Positions 28,026 to 38,842 of a DNA stretch of 64,000 bases are shown one piece after another. Made by a program: the position numbers and the translations under genes. This stretch comes from Akkermansiaceae bacterium (GTDB taxonomy: Bacteria; Verrucomicrobiota; Verrucomicrobiia; Verrucomicrobiales; Akkermansiaceae), in the NCBI GenBank assembly GCA_015062045.1, contig SUVJ01000001.1, positions 1 through 64,000 on the forward strand, in the 5' to 3' direction. The first letter of the stretch is position 1. Every line of letters starts with the position of its first letter. The notes under the pieces are model-generated. The model worked only from the letters and a program-made list of their open reading frames with translations. It did no database searches and was not told the DNA's origin.

Positions 28026-29390
28026 TTACTTCCACCCACCGCCGAGGGCTGTGCAAAGGCGGGCGAGAGCCATGCGGATTTGCTGGCGGGTGGAGATAAC
28101 GTTAAGCTCCGAGGAGAGCCAGGCACGCTCTGCAGAGGCAACGTTGAGGAAGTCTGACTCACCGGCCTCGTAACGGCGCATGGAAAGCTCAGCAGCCTTC
28201 TTGTTGGCCTGCACGGAGGCCTCATACTGAGGCAACTGGTTGGTGAGGCGAGCATAGAGAATGAGGCACTCCTCAACCTCTGCAAAGGCAGCCAGCACAG
28301 TTTTACGGTAGGACTGGCCGGCAGAGCTTGCGGCAATCTCCGCCACGTTCACCGCCTCGTTAAGAGCCGTACGGTTAAAGATTGTTTGGCTCACATTGCC
28401 CACCAAGCTCCACCCGGCGGTGGAGAAGAAGTGTGCAAAGTCTGACCCGGCGGAGGAGGAGGTGCTGCCGGAGAGCGAGACGGAGGGGAACAGATTAGCC
28501 ACGGCAACCCCCACATTGGCTACGGCACGGTGCAGGTCATACTCGGCACGAATAATATCCGGGCGGCGGCGCAGCAGCTCAGAGGGCAGCCCCGTGGGCA
28601 CACGCGGAATCTTGTTGTAGGTGGAGGCGGAGGGCATGCTCAGGCGCACGTTGTTTACCGTGGTACCCAGCAGAATCGCCAGAGCGTTTTCGCAGGTTTT
28701 GATGGTAGCCTCATGCCCGGGGATTTGCGCACGGGTGGAAAGGATGGTAGAGCGAGCCTGCTCCACATCCAGCTCGGAGGCCATGCCGGCCTCTTTACGC
28801 TTGCTTACGATATTGAAGGTGCGCTCTTGGAACTCCAACTGTTCTTTGGCAATGCGTAGGCTTTCTTTAGCGGAAATCCACTCAAAATATGCCGTTGCAA
28901 CGGAGGATGCCATAGCCGTGCGTGTGGCATTGGCAGCGGCAACCGTGGAGCCCAGCGAGGCCATGGATGCCTCAATTTGGCGGCGCGTGCCACCCCAGAC
29001 ATCCGGTTTCCAGGAGAGCGAGAGGCTGCCGTTCCACTTACCGTGAGAGGTGGAGGTTTGGTAATTACCGGCGTTAGTACCACCCAAACCGACACTGCCG
29101 GAGGGGAGGATACCGGACCACGTGGAGCGCAGCTCTGCCTCGGCACGGGCAATGGAGAGCGCGGCGTTGACCATATCCGGGTTATTGGCAAAGGCGGACT
29201 CAATGAGCTGGTTGAGCTGGGAGTCGCCAAAGGCAGCCCACCAGGTGGTGAGGTCATGCTGAGTGGTGGACGGCGGCATGTGGTTAATCCAAGTCTCCGG
29301 CAGCTCAGCCGTGGCACCGCCGAAGTTCGGCCCCAGCAGGCAAGAGCTGAGCAGTAAACCCAAGGCAACGGTAAAAAGTGTTTTCTTCAT
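28026..29390 (-). CDS. TolC/NodT-family outer membrane efflux lipoprotein
   Basis: LLLSSCLLGPNFGG lipobox; LPSELLRRRPDIIRAEYDLHRAVANVGVAVANLFPSVSLSG; YEAGESDFLNVASAERAWL. Confidence 0.93.
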   Translation of the reverse strand: MKKTLFTVALGLLLSSCLLGPNFGGATAELPETWINHMPPSTTQHDLTTWWAAFGDSQLNQLIESAFANNPDMVNAALSIARAEAELRSTWSGILPSGSVGLGGTNAGNYQTSTSHGKWNGSLSLSWKPDVWGGTRRQIEASMASLGSTVAAANATRTAMASSVATAYFEWISAKESLRIAKEQLEFQERTFNIVSKRKEAGMASELDVEQARSTILSTRAQIPGHEATIKTCENALAILLGTTVNNVRLSMPSASTYNKIPRVPTGLPSELLRRRPDIIRAEYDLHRAVANVGVAVANLFPSVSLSGSTSSSAGSDFAHFFSTAGWSLVGNVSQTIFNRTALNEAVNVAEIAASSAGQSYRKTVLAAFAEVEECLILYARLTNQLPQYEASVQANKKAAELSMRRYEAGESDFLNVASAERAWLSSELNVISTRQQIRMALARLCTALGGGWK

Positions 29391-29416
29391 ATCTGTGCGT
29401 TTTATTTTTGTTAAAA

Positions 29417-30787
29417 TTATTCGTGATGCAGGGCATCTATGGGGTCAAGTTTAGAGGCTTTCCAGGCAGGGTACCAGCCGAAGATGATGCCGATACCGGC
29501 CGCTACGGATACGGAAAGAATCATGGCCTCTACGGAGGAGGCGGTAGGCCAGCCCATCTTTTCGCTCACAAAGATGGAGGCAGCACGCCCTACCCCGATG
29601 CCGATGATACCGCCGATGGTACACAGCAAGATGGACTCCAGCAGGAACTGCAACATAATATCCATGGGGCGGGCACCCACCGCCATGCGCAAGCCGATTT
29701 CTCGCGTACGCTCGGTTACGGATACCATCATAATGTTCATGATACCCACACCGCCCACAACCAGTGAGATCATAGCCACGGCTACCAGCAAGCTGCTGAT
29801 GGTGGCGGTGGTGTCCGTCATCATTTTAACGAACTGGGAGCGGTCTCTCATGTTAAAGTCATCCAACACGCCGGGGTCCAAATCATGCTGGCGGCGCAGA
29901 ATGGGGGTCATGGCATCCATGGCGGCAGAGGGATCCTTACCCTCGTACACCTGCACGGATATGGAATCCACCGTGCGCGTGCGCAGCGGGTGCGGCGCGT
30001 TAGTGTAGGGCTGAATATCCCCACTGCCCGGGTAAAAATTGATACCCGATGTTGAATAGGTGGAGGTAGAGGACACCGTGGCAGCATTGGCTGCACCACC
30101 TTTAGAGATGGTGGCAGAGCCACTTGCACCCATCAGGCGCGTGCGGATACCCGTCCACGGCAGGATGATGCAGTCGTCCTGGTCATTACCCATGCCGTCT
30201 GCGCCCTTGCTCTCCAGCACACCAATTACGGTAAACACCACATCTTTAATGCGGATATCCTGCCCAATGGGGTCCACCCCGGCATAGAGCTCTTTGGCAA
30301 TAGTGTTACCGATAAGGCACACGCGAGAGGCCTCCTCCACCTGTTTTTTGTTAAAGGCGTTACCCTTAGCCACTTTCCAGCCCTCGATGGAGAGGTAGTG
30401 CTCATTACCACCCATAATGGACTTGGGGCTCCAGTTCTGGTTACCCACAATCACCTGGCCGCTTGCACGCACCACGGGGGAGGCAGCTTTAACGAACTCG
30501 GGGCATTCCTTCATGAGGGCATCGGCATCCGCCGGGAACAGCGAGGCACGCCCGCCCATACCGGTGTTAACACCTGCCGTGCTTACGGAGGCACCGTAAA
30601 TGGTCACCACATTGGTACCCATGGAGGCAAACTTTTCTGCCACCTGTTTTTTAGAGCCCTCACCAATCTCCATAATGGCCACCACGGCGGCGATACCGAT
30701 AACAATACCCAGCACCGTGAGGGCTGCACGCATGGGGTTGCGCACCAGCCCACTGAGACACGTCAGAAAAAGAGTACCGAATTTCAT
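29417..30787 (-). CDS. MacB-type ABC transporter permease
   Basis: MRAALTVLGIVIGIAAVVAIMEIGEGS; VGGVGIMNIMMVSVTERTREIGLRMAVGARPMDIMLQFLLES. Confidence 0.94.
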   Translation of the reverse strand: MKFGTLFLTCLSGLVRNPMRAALTVLGIVIGIAAVVAIMEIGEGSKKQVAEKFASMGTNVVTIYGASVSTAGVNTGMGGRASLFPADADALMKECPEFVKAASPVVRASGQVIVGNQNWSPKSIMGGNEHYLSIEGWKVAKGNAFNKKQVEEASRVCLIGNTIAKELYAGVDPIGQDIRIKDVVFTVIGVLESKGADGMGNDQDDCIILPWTGIRTRLMGASGSATISKGGAANAATVSSTSTYSTSGINFYPGSGDIQPYTNAPHPLRTRTVDSISVQVYEGKDPSAAMDAMTPILRRQHDLDPGVLDDFNMRDRSQFVKMMTDTTATISSLLVAVAMISLVVGGVGIMNIMMVSVTERTREIGLRMAVGARPMDIMLQFLLESILLCTIGGIIGIGVGRAASIFVSEKMGWPTASSVEAMILSVSVAAGIGIIFGWYPAWKASKLDPIDALHHE

Positions 30788-31491
30788 TTGCTGAGAGTGG
30801 CTGAGAGTTCATCCGACACGCCCTCCATAATCAAGCCGTCACACATGTTAATGGCGCGGTCCGTAAAGGCGGCGGTTTTGGGGTCGTGGGTTACAATGAT
30901 AACGGTAATGCCCTGTTTACGGTTCAAGTCACGGAACATGTTCATGACCTCCACAGAGGTGGTGGAGTCCAGGTTACCCGTGGGCTCGTCCGCCAGCAGA
31001 ATACCGGGGTTATTGATAAGAGAGCGGGCAATAGCCACGCGCTGCTGCTGCCCACCGGAGAGCTGGGCGGGCGTGTGGTGCATACGCTCCGTGAGGCCCA
31101 CCAGGTCTATGAGCTCCAGCGCGCGCTTGCGAATCTCCTTAGTGCTGCGGGCGGGGTGCGCGTAGTAGGCGGGCATCATCACGTTCTCCAGCGCAGAGGT
31201 ACGCGGCAACAAGTTGAAGTTCTGGAACACGAAACCGATGCGCTGGTTGCGCAGGCGAGCGCGCTGGTTAGCATTAAGGCCGGCCACGTTTTTGCCGTCT
31301 ATCCAATACTCACCACCGCTGGGGTGGTCCAGGCAGCCCAGCAGATTCATCAGCGTGGACTTACCGGAGCCGGATGCCCCCGTGAGGGATACGAACTCGC
31401 CATCCTCAATGCGCAGGGATATTCCCTTGAGCACGGGCAAGTCAATTTCCCCCAAGTGGTATACCTTGGTGATGTTCTTAAGCTCTATCAC
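30784..31491 (-). CDS. MacB/LolD-type ABC transporter ATP-binding protein
   Basis: LTGASGSGKSTLMNLLGCLDHPSGGEYWIDG; QLSGGQQQRVAIARSLINNPGILLADEPTGNLD. Confidence 0.95.
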   Translation of the reverse strand: MIELKNITKVYHLGEIDLPVLKGISLRIEDGEFVSLTGASGSGKSTLMNLLGCLDHPSGGEYWIDGKNVAGLNANQRARLRNQRIGFVFQNFNLLPRTSALENVMMPAYYAHPARSTKEIRKRALELIDLVGLTERMHHTPAQLSGGQQQRVAIARSLINNPGILLADEPTGNLDSTTSVEVMNMFRDLNRKQGITVIIVTHDPKTAAFTDRAINMCDGLIMEGVSDELSATLSK

Positions 31492-31520
31492 AACAATAAA
31501 AAGTTTGAATTACACAGAGA

Positions 31521-32957
31521 TTACATGGGCGGGCCGGGGCGATCACCACCGGCATTCTGGCCGGGCTTGGCAGCGGCACCACCCGTACCGCGCTCACGGC
31601 GCTCCGGGCGTTTCATGCCGAAGGGGCTGTTACCATCCTTGCTCTTGGCAACATCTTGTGGTTTTTGTACCATTACCCCCGTCACGAACTCTGCACCGGC
31701 CTCCAGGGTTTGCCCGGGCATGGCCTTAACAATACTGCGGGTGCCGTCGCTATCCCCGCGCAGCACCATAACAGGCTCCAGCAGGTTGTCGGCATTCACC
31801 TTCCACAAACGGGCAGGGGTAAACCCGGGCTCCATAGCCGGCGGCTCGGGGTGGTCTGCAGCGGCATCCCCCTCGGGATTTCTCGGCGGGCGCGGCCCCT
31901 GCTTTATCTTATCCACGGCAGCGGGGCTCACGTATTTTTCTTGCGGCACAAAGTCAAAGGCGGCATCCTGCACCAGCAGGCAATCCTTTACCTCTTTCAC
32001 AATAAAATTGGCATTGGCACTCAGGTAGGGGCGCAGTTTGCGGTCCGGGTTTTCAATATCCACCTCCACAATATACGTTACCACGTTGGAGGACATGGTA
32101 GCATTGGGGCGAATCTTGTTGACGGTGCCGGTAAAGGTTTCGTTGGGCAAGGCATCCACAGAGTAGCGCACCTCTTGCCCGGGTTTTACCTTGGCAATGT
32201 CTGCCTCATTCACGCTGGTCCAAATCTGCATTTTGCTCAGGTCTCGCGCCACCAGGAAAAGCGTGCTGGCATTCATGCTGCTCACCACCGTTTGGCCTAC
32301 GTTTACCTGGCGCACCACCACCGTGCCATCCACCGGGGAGGTAATGCGGGTGTATTTTTCATTACGCTGCTCACTCTTGAGCTGCACCTTGGCGCTCTCC
32401 AGCTGGGCTTTAGAGGTTTGCACCTGAGCCAAGGCACTGGTAAGCTGAGCCTCAGCATTTTCCGCAGCACTCACGTACTGGTCAAAGTCCATTTGAGAGA
32501 GAGCCTCACCCACGCCAAGCTTCTTGGCGCGCTCCAAGTCGCGGTCCGCCTTATTTTTATTGACTTTGGCCTGCTCCACATTGGCCTCTGCCTGCAGCAC
32601 GCCGGCCTCTGCCTGTTTCACACTGGCTTGAGCACGCTCCACGGCCAACTTGACCAACTCATCATCTATGCGAGCCAACAGCTGTCCTTTTTTCACCTCG
32701 CTGTTGAAGTCGATACGGTTGCCGTCTGCATCGGTACCGAACTCCAGAATCTCACCCGTTACCTGGGCACCCACATCCACAAGTTCCGTGGGCTCTAAGG
32801 TACCCGTAGCCTGAACTTTCAATACAAAATCTCCCTTGGCAATCTTTGCGGTGCGAAAACTCACCACCTCTTCGCCGGAGTCTGAGTAATAATACCAGCC
32901 TGCCACTGCGCCTGCGCACACGGCAGCCCCTATTCCCCATTTTAAATATGTATTCAC
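31521..32957 (-). CDS. MacA/HlyD-family periplasmic adaptor
   Basis: VQATGTLEPTELVDVGAQVTGEILEF; coiled-coil; RITSPVDGTVVVRQVNVGQTVVSS. Confidence 0.92.
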   Translation of the reverse strand: MNTYLKWGIGAAVCAGAVAGWYYYSDSGEEVVSFRTAKIAKGDFVLKVQATGTLEPTELVDVGAQVTGEILEFGTDADGNRIDFNSEVKKGQLLARIDDELVKLAVERAQASVKQAEAGVLQAEANVEQAKVNKNKADRDLERAKKLGVGEALSQMDFDQYVSAAENAEAQLTSALAQVQTSKAQLESAKVQLKSEQRNEKYTRITSPVDGTVVVRQVNVGQTVVSSMNASTLFLVARDLSKMQIWTSVNEADIAKVKPGQEVRYSVDALPNETFTGTVNKIRPNATMSSNVVTYIVEVDIENPDRKLRPYLSANANFIVKEVKDCLLVQDAAFDFVPQEKYVSPAAVDKIKQGPRPPRNPEGDAAADHPEPPAMEPGFTPARLWKVNADNLLEPVMVLRGDSDGTRSIVKAMPGQTLEAGAEFVTGVMVQKPQDVAKSKDGNSPFGMKRPERRERGTGGAAAKPGQNAGGDRPGPPM

Positions 32958-33214
32958 GTGAGAATCTTACTCCTTTCTGTTATATTTTGTCAAGCTTACA
33001 TCTGTGTAAAATAGCCTCGGGCGCGCGAGTTGCATCCCCCTCCTCTTCCCGAGAACGCATTTATTCCCCCCTTTTCTACATTGTTATTGATAAAAAATTA
33101 AAAAATCATAACATTAAAATTTTAACATCGCCCATACAGCCGCAGGTAATGCATTCATTCACAGAGCTGAAAAATACCCTTGAACACCGTAGTGTTTCAT
33201 GATAAATTAACGGC

Positions 33215-34690
33215 ATGAAAAATATCATAGGCATTACGGCAGCTCTGCTCCTGTCCACAATAACGGCACAAGCCGCCACGGCAGAGGCTCGCCATACGCA
33301 CAGTGTTTTTTATCCCGGGGTAAATAACCAGCCCGTTCTGCAACTCAAAATTACCGGCACCCCCGGAGAAAAAATCAAATGCCTCAAGTTCACCACCGCA
33401 GAGAGCACTGCCCCCAATAAGTTCAAAGGGGCGCAGTTGAGTGCATCCGGCAACAGAAATGCCTATACCCTGCACACTAAAAACCCGGTGGTACAAAAGG
33501 GAGCCCTCTCATCCGTACACAATCATTTTTCATTCAATACAGATATAGAATTGGGGGATACCCCCCTTTACCTGTGGTTGAGCTATAATTTACCCCCCAC
33601 CATCAAACGTGATTCTAAGGTAGATGCCCTGTGCACAGCAATTGAAATGGCAGATGGCAGCATCATAAAGCCGGAGCTGAAGCTGGCGGACGGCATAGAG
33701 GAGCGTGTGGTGGGGCGAGTATACCCGTTTCCGTACCGCATTGTGCCCTACTACCGCCCCAAATGGGTAAAAGGGTGGGGAAAATCGGAAAAAGCCATTC
33801 ACCTCACCCCGGAGCATTTTAATCTGTTTACGGATTTGATTCACTTTGCCTACAGCATCTCCAACCAAGGAGAAATCACCTATCAATGGGCAGGTGGCGG
33901 CAACAGCAAAAAAACGGTGGATGAAGCCTTGGCAGAGATAAAAAGACTACACAAAGAGGCAAATTCACGGGCACGTCTCATTGCCGGATTCGGGTTTATA
34001 GACAAGCAAATTACCGCCATTAACAACCGCCCGGCCATACGCCGAAAACTGGCAAAAAACATGGCAAAATGGGTTATTGAGCGTGGGTACCAAGGCATTG
34101 ATTTAGATTGGGAATACCCCGAGAACGCCAACCAGTGGAACCAATTTGCCTGTTTTTTGGCAGAACTGCGGGAGGAATTGGCCGGCAGTGGGGTATCCAT
34201 CAGCATTGCAGCATCTGTCAATTACCGCATACCAACCATGCAAGTGACAGATCAAATAGACTTTATTGTCACTATGTCCTACGGGTCACAAGCAGCACAA
34301 CATGCCTCTATGGAGCGCTACCAAAGAGAAGCCAACATCTGTGTCAATAAACTCAAAATGCCCAAGGTTAAAGTTGTGCTGGGCCTGCCCTTTTACAGCA
34401 ATGAACAAGGTAAACTGACAGATCAATACGGGTACGCCCAAATCTATAAATGGTACCCCAACCTCAAGCCGGATGTCAACACCTTTCGGGCCAAAAAGAA
34501 AGACGGCAGCGATGGGGCCATGCATTCCTTCAACGGGCGAAAACTCATTCATGAAAAATGCGTTTGGGCCAAAGAAAACAAGTTCGGCGGTGTCATGATA
34601 TGGGCGTATGAAACGGATTTACCGCTCAACCACCACGCATCCTTAGGGCGCACCATGTATAAGGTGTTGCGCCAACCCAAGAAAAAATAA
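33215..34690 (+). CDS. Secreted GH18 family glycoside hydrolase (chitinase / endo-beta-GlcNAcase-like)
   Basis: Signal peptide; GIDLDWEYPENANQW catalytic motif; DQIDFIVTMSYG; GGVMIWAYETD. Confidence 0.9.
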   Translation: MKNIIGITAALLLSTITAQAATAEARHTHSVFYPGVNNQPVLQLKITGTPGEKIKCLKFTTAESTAPNKFKGAQLSASGNRNAYTLHTKNPVVQKGALSSVHNHFSFNTDIELGDTPLYLWLSYNLPPTIKRDSKVDALCTAIEMADGSIIKPELKLADGIEERVVGRVYPFPYRIVPYYRPKWVKGWGKSEKAIHLTPEHFNLFTDLIHFAYSISNQGEITYQWAGGGNSKKTVDEALAEIKRLHKEANSRARLIAGFGFIDKQITAINNRPAIRRKLAKNMAKWVIERGYQGIDLDWEYPENANQWNQFACFLAELREELAGSGVSISIAASVNYRIPTMQVTDQIDFIVTMSYGSQAAQHASMERYQREANICVNKLKMPKVKVVLGLPFYSNEQGKLTDQYGYAQIYKWYPNLKPDVNTFRAKKKDGSDGAMHSFNGRKLIHEKCVWAKENKFGGVMIWAYETDLPLNHHASLGRTMYKVLRQPKKK

Positions 34691-34691
34691 T

Positions 34692-34717
34692 AAGGCGCGG
34701 TTATATCAATACCGCCT
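34692..34717 (+). terminator. Hairpin after GH18 gene
   Basis: aaggcgcggt...ataccgcctt followed by a T-rich stretch. Confidence 0.4.
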
Positions 34718-34745
34718 TGCTTTTCCACGGTATTTATGTTATAGA

Positions 34746-35519
34746 ATGAGCATGAAACTTTTCAGCATTCTTACCCCTCCTGCCATGGCAATTGCAGTGT
34801 GTACAGCTGTTGCCGCAACCCCGCCGCCGGCCACCGCGCCGACAGTTCAAACAGAAACACAAACATACGAGCAAGCACTGCAAGAGGCCTGCAACATTAT
34901 CATCACCATCTGTGAACAGATGGAAGCCGTTAAAGATAAAGAATCCGCAGACGCTTTAGCCTCTACGCTTGAGCAATGCAGCATGCACGTCAAAAGGCTG
35001 TTCAACGAGCACAATATCCGCAAAGAGGATGTTGTACCCCTGCTGGAGCAAAAAGGATTTACCGAGGCAAGGTTAAATGCCGCAGAAGAGCGCCTGTACG
35101 AAAAACAAGCCTTCGGCTCATTAGCCTTAGCAGAGCAACTCGGCATACCGGTGTCCGAGGTGGTGGAACTTCCCCCTGCCCCGCCGGAGCTTATGGCCGA
35201 GCTTGAGGAAATATATGCAGCCACGGTGGCAGAGTTAGGGCTTGAGCTCAAGGGTGGGCCGGGTACCACATGCGATACAGCCTGGAAAATGCCGGCAACA
35301 GAAGATGCTGTACCACTGCAACACTGCATCATACGTGCTTTACCGGCAGAGATAAGCCATGAAACGCAAGGGTTGGTTCAAGGGGATAACGGCATGGTGT
35401 ATGACGTGCACACATTAATCGTCGGCACAGCGGATGCCGTCTATACCGCAGAGCTCTGGTTTGATATCACCGATTATTGGAACAGAGAAACGGAAGGGGC
35501 TGAAGCAAAAACGGAGTAA
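34746..35519 (+). CDS. Hypothetical exported protein
   Basis: Signal-peptide-like N-terminus MKLFSILTPPAMAIAVCTAVAATPPP; full-length ORF. Confidence 0.7.
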   Translation: MSMKLFSILTPPAMAIAVCTAVAATPPPATAPTVQTETQTYEQALQEACNIIITICEQMEAVKDKESADALASTLEQCSMHVKRLFNEHNIRKEDVVPLLEQKGFTEARLNAAEERLYEKQAFGSLALAEQLGIPVSEVVELPPAPPELMAELEEIYAATVAELGLELKGGPGTTCDTAWKMPATEDAVPLQHCIIRALPAEISHETQGLVQGDNGMVYDVHTLIVGTADAVYTAELWFDITDYWNRETEGAEAKTE

Positions 35520-35624
35520 TGCATGCCCGCGTGCGCACAAGGTGATACAAACTGACACGACAAAGGCAGTACAAACAGGATTTTAACCTTGCGGGCACGC
35601 AGAGAATAGGGTAGAATACGGGGC

Positions 35625-37472
35625 GTGAGTTATCAGGTTTTTGCCAGAAAATACAGGCCGCGCACATTTAAGGATGTGCTGGGGCAGGATCACGTGGTGC
35701 GTACGCTGTGCAATGCGATAGAGCAGAAGCGCTTGGCGCACGCATACCTTTTTGTAGGCCCCCGCGGCACGGGCAAGACCTCCACCGCGCGTATTTTTGC
35801 CAAGGCCCTCAACTGCTCCGGCGGCCCCAAGGTAGACTTTGACCCGGATGAGGAGGTATGCAGGGAGATAGCCGAGGGACGCAATCTGGATGTACAGGAG
35901 ATTGACGGTGCCTCTAACCGCGGTATTGATAACATACGAGATTTGCGAGACTACGTGCAGTTTGCCCCCTCAAGCGGCAGCTACCGCATTGTATACATAG
36001 ACGAGGTGCACATGCTCACCAAGGAGTCCTTCAATGCCCTGCTCAAAACGCTGGAGGAGCCGCCGCCACACGTGATGTTCATTTTCGCCACCACGGAGCC
36101 GCACAAAATTTTGCCCACTATTTTATCCCGTTGCCAGCGTTTCGACCTGCGCCCCATACCCACGGACATTATCGCCAACCACCTGGTGAACATTGCCGCC
36201 AATGAGGGTGTAACCCTGACACAGAGCGCCGCATTTGCCATTGCCACGGTAGCAGAGGGCGGCATGCGAGACGCGCAATCCATGCTCGACCAGCTGGTAT
36301 CTTTCTGCGGCAACCACATTGATGAGCAAAACGTTAATGACATTTTCGGCGTAACCGGGCGTGAAACCGTAGCCCGCGCCTTGGTGTATATACTGGACCG
36401 CCGCCTGCCGGACCTGCTGCACTTGGTGCACGAGCTGGCAGAGGCCGGGCGAGACATGGGGCAGTTACTGGCCGAGCTGATGGGTGCGGTGAGAGAACTG
36501 CTTATCACCAAAGTTGCCCCGCAAGAGGCAAGCGGCGGTATACCCGAGCAATGGAGGGAGACCCTCTCCACCCTGTTGGAGCGCACCCCCGTTGACAAGA
36601 TTATACGTTTGATGGAGGTGCTCTCCCGTGCGGAGGAACAAATGCGCCACAGCAGCAACAAACGCCTGTATTTGGAGATGGGGCTCATACAAGCCGTGCA
36701 CTCTTTGGCAGAGGCCAACATAAGCGACATTGTGCGCGCCCTCAACGGTGCCCCCCTGCCCGATACCCCCATTGCCACCGTAACCCTGCCTGCCGTGAGC
36801 ATGCCGCAAGTGCAGCAAACTGCCCCCGCTGCAGCCCCGGCCCCCATGCCGGCCCCTGCACCGGTTGCCCCGGCCCCGCAGCCCGAGCCCTCCCCGGTAA
36901 TAGAGAATGTTACCATGCCGCCGGGCTTGGAGCAATTGGACGACCCGCCCCCCCTTTTTGACGTGCCGGAAGACACCCCGCCGGAGCCCGCAGCAACAGC
37001 CCGCCCCGTAACCCCCGAAGACTGGGATGCCATGCTGGCAGCCGCGTGCGAGGCATCCCCCATCAGCGGCAGCATGGTGGGCCCCACCATGTTCATGCAA
37101 GATGATGAGGGGCTGCTCTACATTGCCATACACCCCGAGGATGTTAACACCAGAGACGCCCTGCTGAGCGAGAACATACTCTCCGCCCTCAATGAGCAGG
37201 CACAGGCACGCTGTGGCCGCAGCATCACCCTGCGCATTGTGACAGATGCCGCCGTTGCCGCCCCCACCCCCGTGGAGATTCTCCCCCCGCCCAAGTTTGA
37301 GGAAATTGCACCCGCCCCCAAGCCCGCGCAAAAGGAAGCCCCCAAACAACCCGCTGAACCGGAGAAAAAAGCGGCCCCGCCTTCCTTAAAACCCACGGAG
37401 GAGGAGTTCTACCAAGACCCGCTCATTGAGCAGGCTCTCAAAACTTTTCACGCAACACTCATTAAAAACTGA
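35625..37472 (+). CDS. dnaX: DNA polymerase III subunit gamma/tau (GTG start)
   Basis: MSYQVFARKYRPRTFKDVLGQDHVVRTL; HAYLFVGPRGTGKTSTARIFAKALNC; YIDEVHMLTKESFNALLKTLEEPP. Confidence 0.97.
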   Translation: MSYQVFARKYRPRTFKDVLGQDHVVRTLCNAIEQKRLAHAYLFVGPRGTGKTSTARIFAKALNCSGGPKVDFDPDEEVCREIAEGRNLDVQEIDGASNRGIDNIRDLRDYVQFAPSSGSYRIVYIDEVHMLTKESFNALLKTLEEPPPHVMFIFATTEPHKILPTILSRCQRFDLRPIPTDIIANHLVNIAANEGVTLTQSAAFAIATVAEGGMRDAQSMLDQLVSFCGNHIDEQNVNDIFGVTGRETVARALVYILDRRLPDLLHLVHELAEAGRDMGQLLAELMGAVRELLITKVAPQEASGGIPEQWRETLSTLLERTPVDKIIRLMEVLSRAEEQMRHSSNKRLYLEMGLIQAVHSLAEANISDIVRALNGAPLPDTPIATVTLPAVSMPQVQQTAPAAAPAPMPAPAPVAPAPQPEPSPVIENVTMPPGLEQLDDPPPLFDVPEDTPPEPAATARPVTPEDWDAMLAAACEASPISGSMVGPTMFMQDDEGLLYIAIHPEDVNTRDALLSENILSALNEQAQARCGRSITLRIVTDAAVAAPTPVEILPPPKFEEIAPAPKPAQKEAPKQPAEPEKKAAPPSLKPTEEEFYQDPLIEQALKTFHATLIKN

Positions 37473-37483
37473 TTACACATACC

Positions 37484-37786
37484 ATGAATCTGCAAAAACT
37501 CATGAAACAGGCTCAGGCCATGCAGGCCAATATGGCTAAAGCCCAAGCTCAACTTGCCGAAAGAAGCTATACGGCAGAGGCCGCCGGTGGCAAAATCAAA
37601 GCCGTGGCAGACGGCACGGGCATGATTACCGGCCTGAGCATTGACCCCGCCGTGGTGGACCCGGATGACGCCGAGTTCCTCTCATCCCTTGTGCTCAAAG
37701 CCGTGCAAGATGCCCTTAACGGTGCCAAGAACATGGCAGAGGCAGAGATGCGCAAAGTGACCGGCGGGCTCGGTTTCCCCATGTAA
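37484..37786 (+). CDS. ybaB: YbaB/EbfC family nucleoid-associated protein
   Basis: MNLQKLMKQAQAMQANMAKAQAQLAE...LVLKAVQDALNGAKNMAEAEMRKVTGGLGFP. Confidence 0.95.
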   Translation: MNLQKLMKQAQAMQANMAKAQAQLAERSYTAEAAGGKIKAVADGTGMITGLSIDPAVVDPDDAEFLSSLVLKAVQDALNGAKNMAEAEMRKVTGGLGFPM

Positions 37787-37792
37787 CCAGCT

Positions 37793-38827
37793 GTGCACAA
37801 GATGCGCCATTTCAGCATCAGCCTTATTTGCGGGCTCACCACCGTTTGGAGCGCGGCAGGTGAGTCCATTGTCGTGGGCAAGTATCCGGCAAAAATCGTG
37901 CCGGAGCAAATCAGTGAAATTCACCTCAAGGAAAACGGGCTTATTACAGACCTGGCAGAACCCGGCAAACGCCTGAAAAAAGACGATATTATTGCCATTA
38001 TCGACAAAGAGCAAACGCAGCACGACCGCGAGGATATGGAGCTGGCGCTTGCCCGAGAGCGCATCAGCAAACAAGATGAAATGCGCAAGCTGGAGGCCCA
38101 GCGCCGCCAGGTGGCTTTCTACCTGTCGCTCAGCGAGGGGGAGCGCCGCTATAACACGGATTTTAAGGGGGCGGATAATCAACCCACGCCGGAGTCCCTG
38201 CAAGACATAGACTCCCGCATAGACCTGCTCAAAAAAGAGCTCGCCACGCTGGAGCGCCGCAAACAACGTGAGTTTGACCTCAAGCACGACCCGCTCACCG
38301 TACGCATGCCCTTTGACGGACAATTACAGTACAATGTACCCCTGCCGGAAAACCCGCAGGAGCGTGAGCAAGGTTTCAAGCTGCCGGAAAACAACATGCG
38401 CACGTTTGCCACCGTATGTGATGACTCCGCATACTACATCACCATCTCTATTGTGGAGGGAGAAAACTCCCTGCTCAACGAAGAAAAATTCAGCGTAAGC
38501 GTGGCCCTGCCCGAGGGCAAAAAACTGCACGGCACCTTTGCCCGCCGCATGATTGAACGTGCCGGCAACGGGGATGCCCTTATCTACTACTTCAGGGTTC
38601 CGCAAGAAGACCACGCCACAGCTCACCGCATGCTGGGCAGCCGCTACAATGCCACCCTGCACTACGAGGCAGAGGGCGAGGTGTTAAAAATAAGCAAAGC
38701 CCAACTGGCAGCTCACCCGCAAGCGGTTCATTGTGATGACTGGGAGCAACTGGTGGAGATTGCATACCCCGGCTACAGCATTCTCATTGTGGGCACCAAG
38801 GAGCTGGTGCTCAGCAAGCAACCGTAA
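37793..38827 (+). CDS. Exported adaptor-like (HlyD-like) protein linked to ABC genes
   Basis: Signal peptide; coiled-coil centre; LTVRMPFDGQLQYNVPLPE lipoyl-like segment; followed by ABC ATPase and permease. Confidence 0.6.
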   Translation: MHKMRHFSISLICGLTTVWSAAGESIVVGKYPAKIVPEQISEIHLKENGLITDLAEPGKRLKKDDIIAIIDKEQTQHDREDMELALARERISKQDEMRKLEAQRRQVAFYLSLSEGERRYNTDFKGADNQPTPESLQDIDSRIDLLKKELATLERRKQREFDLKHDPLTVRMPFDGQLQYNVPLPENPQEREQGFKLPENNMRTFATVCDDSAYYITISIVEGENSLLNEEKFSVSVALPEGKKLHGTFARRMIERAGNGDALIYYFRVPQEDHATAHRMLGSRYNATLHYEAEGEVLKISKAQLAAHPQAVHCDDWEQLVEIAYPGYSILIVGTKELVLSKQP

Positions 38828-38842
38828 CCTTGCCGCAGGCTC

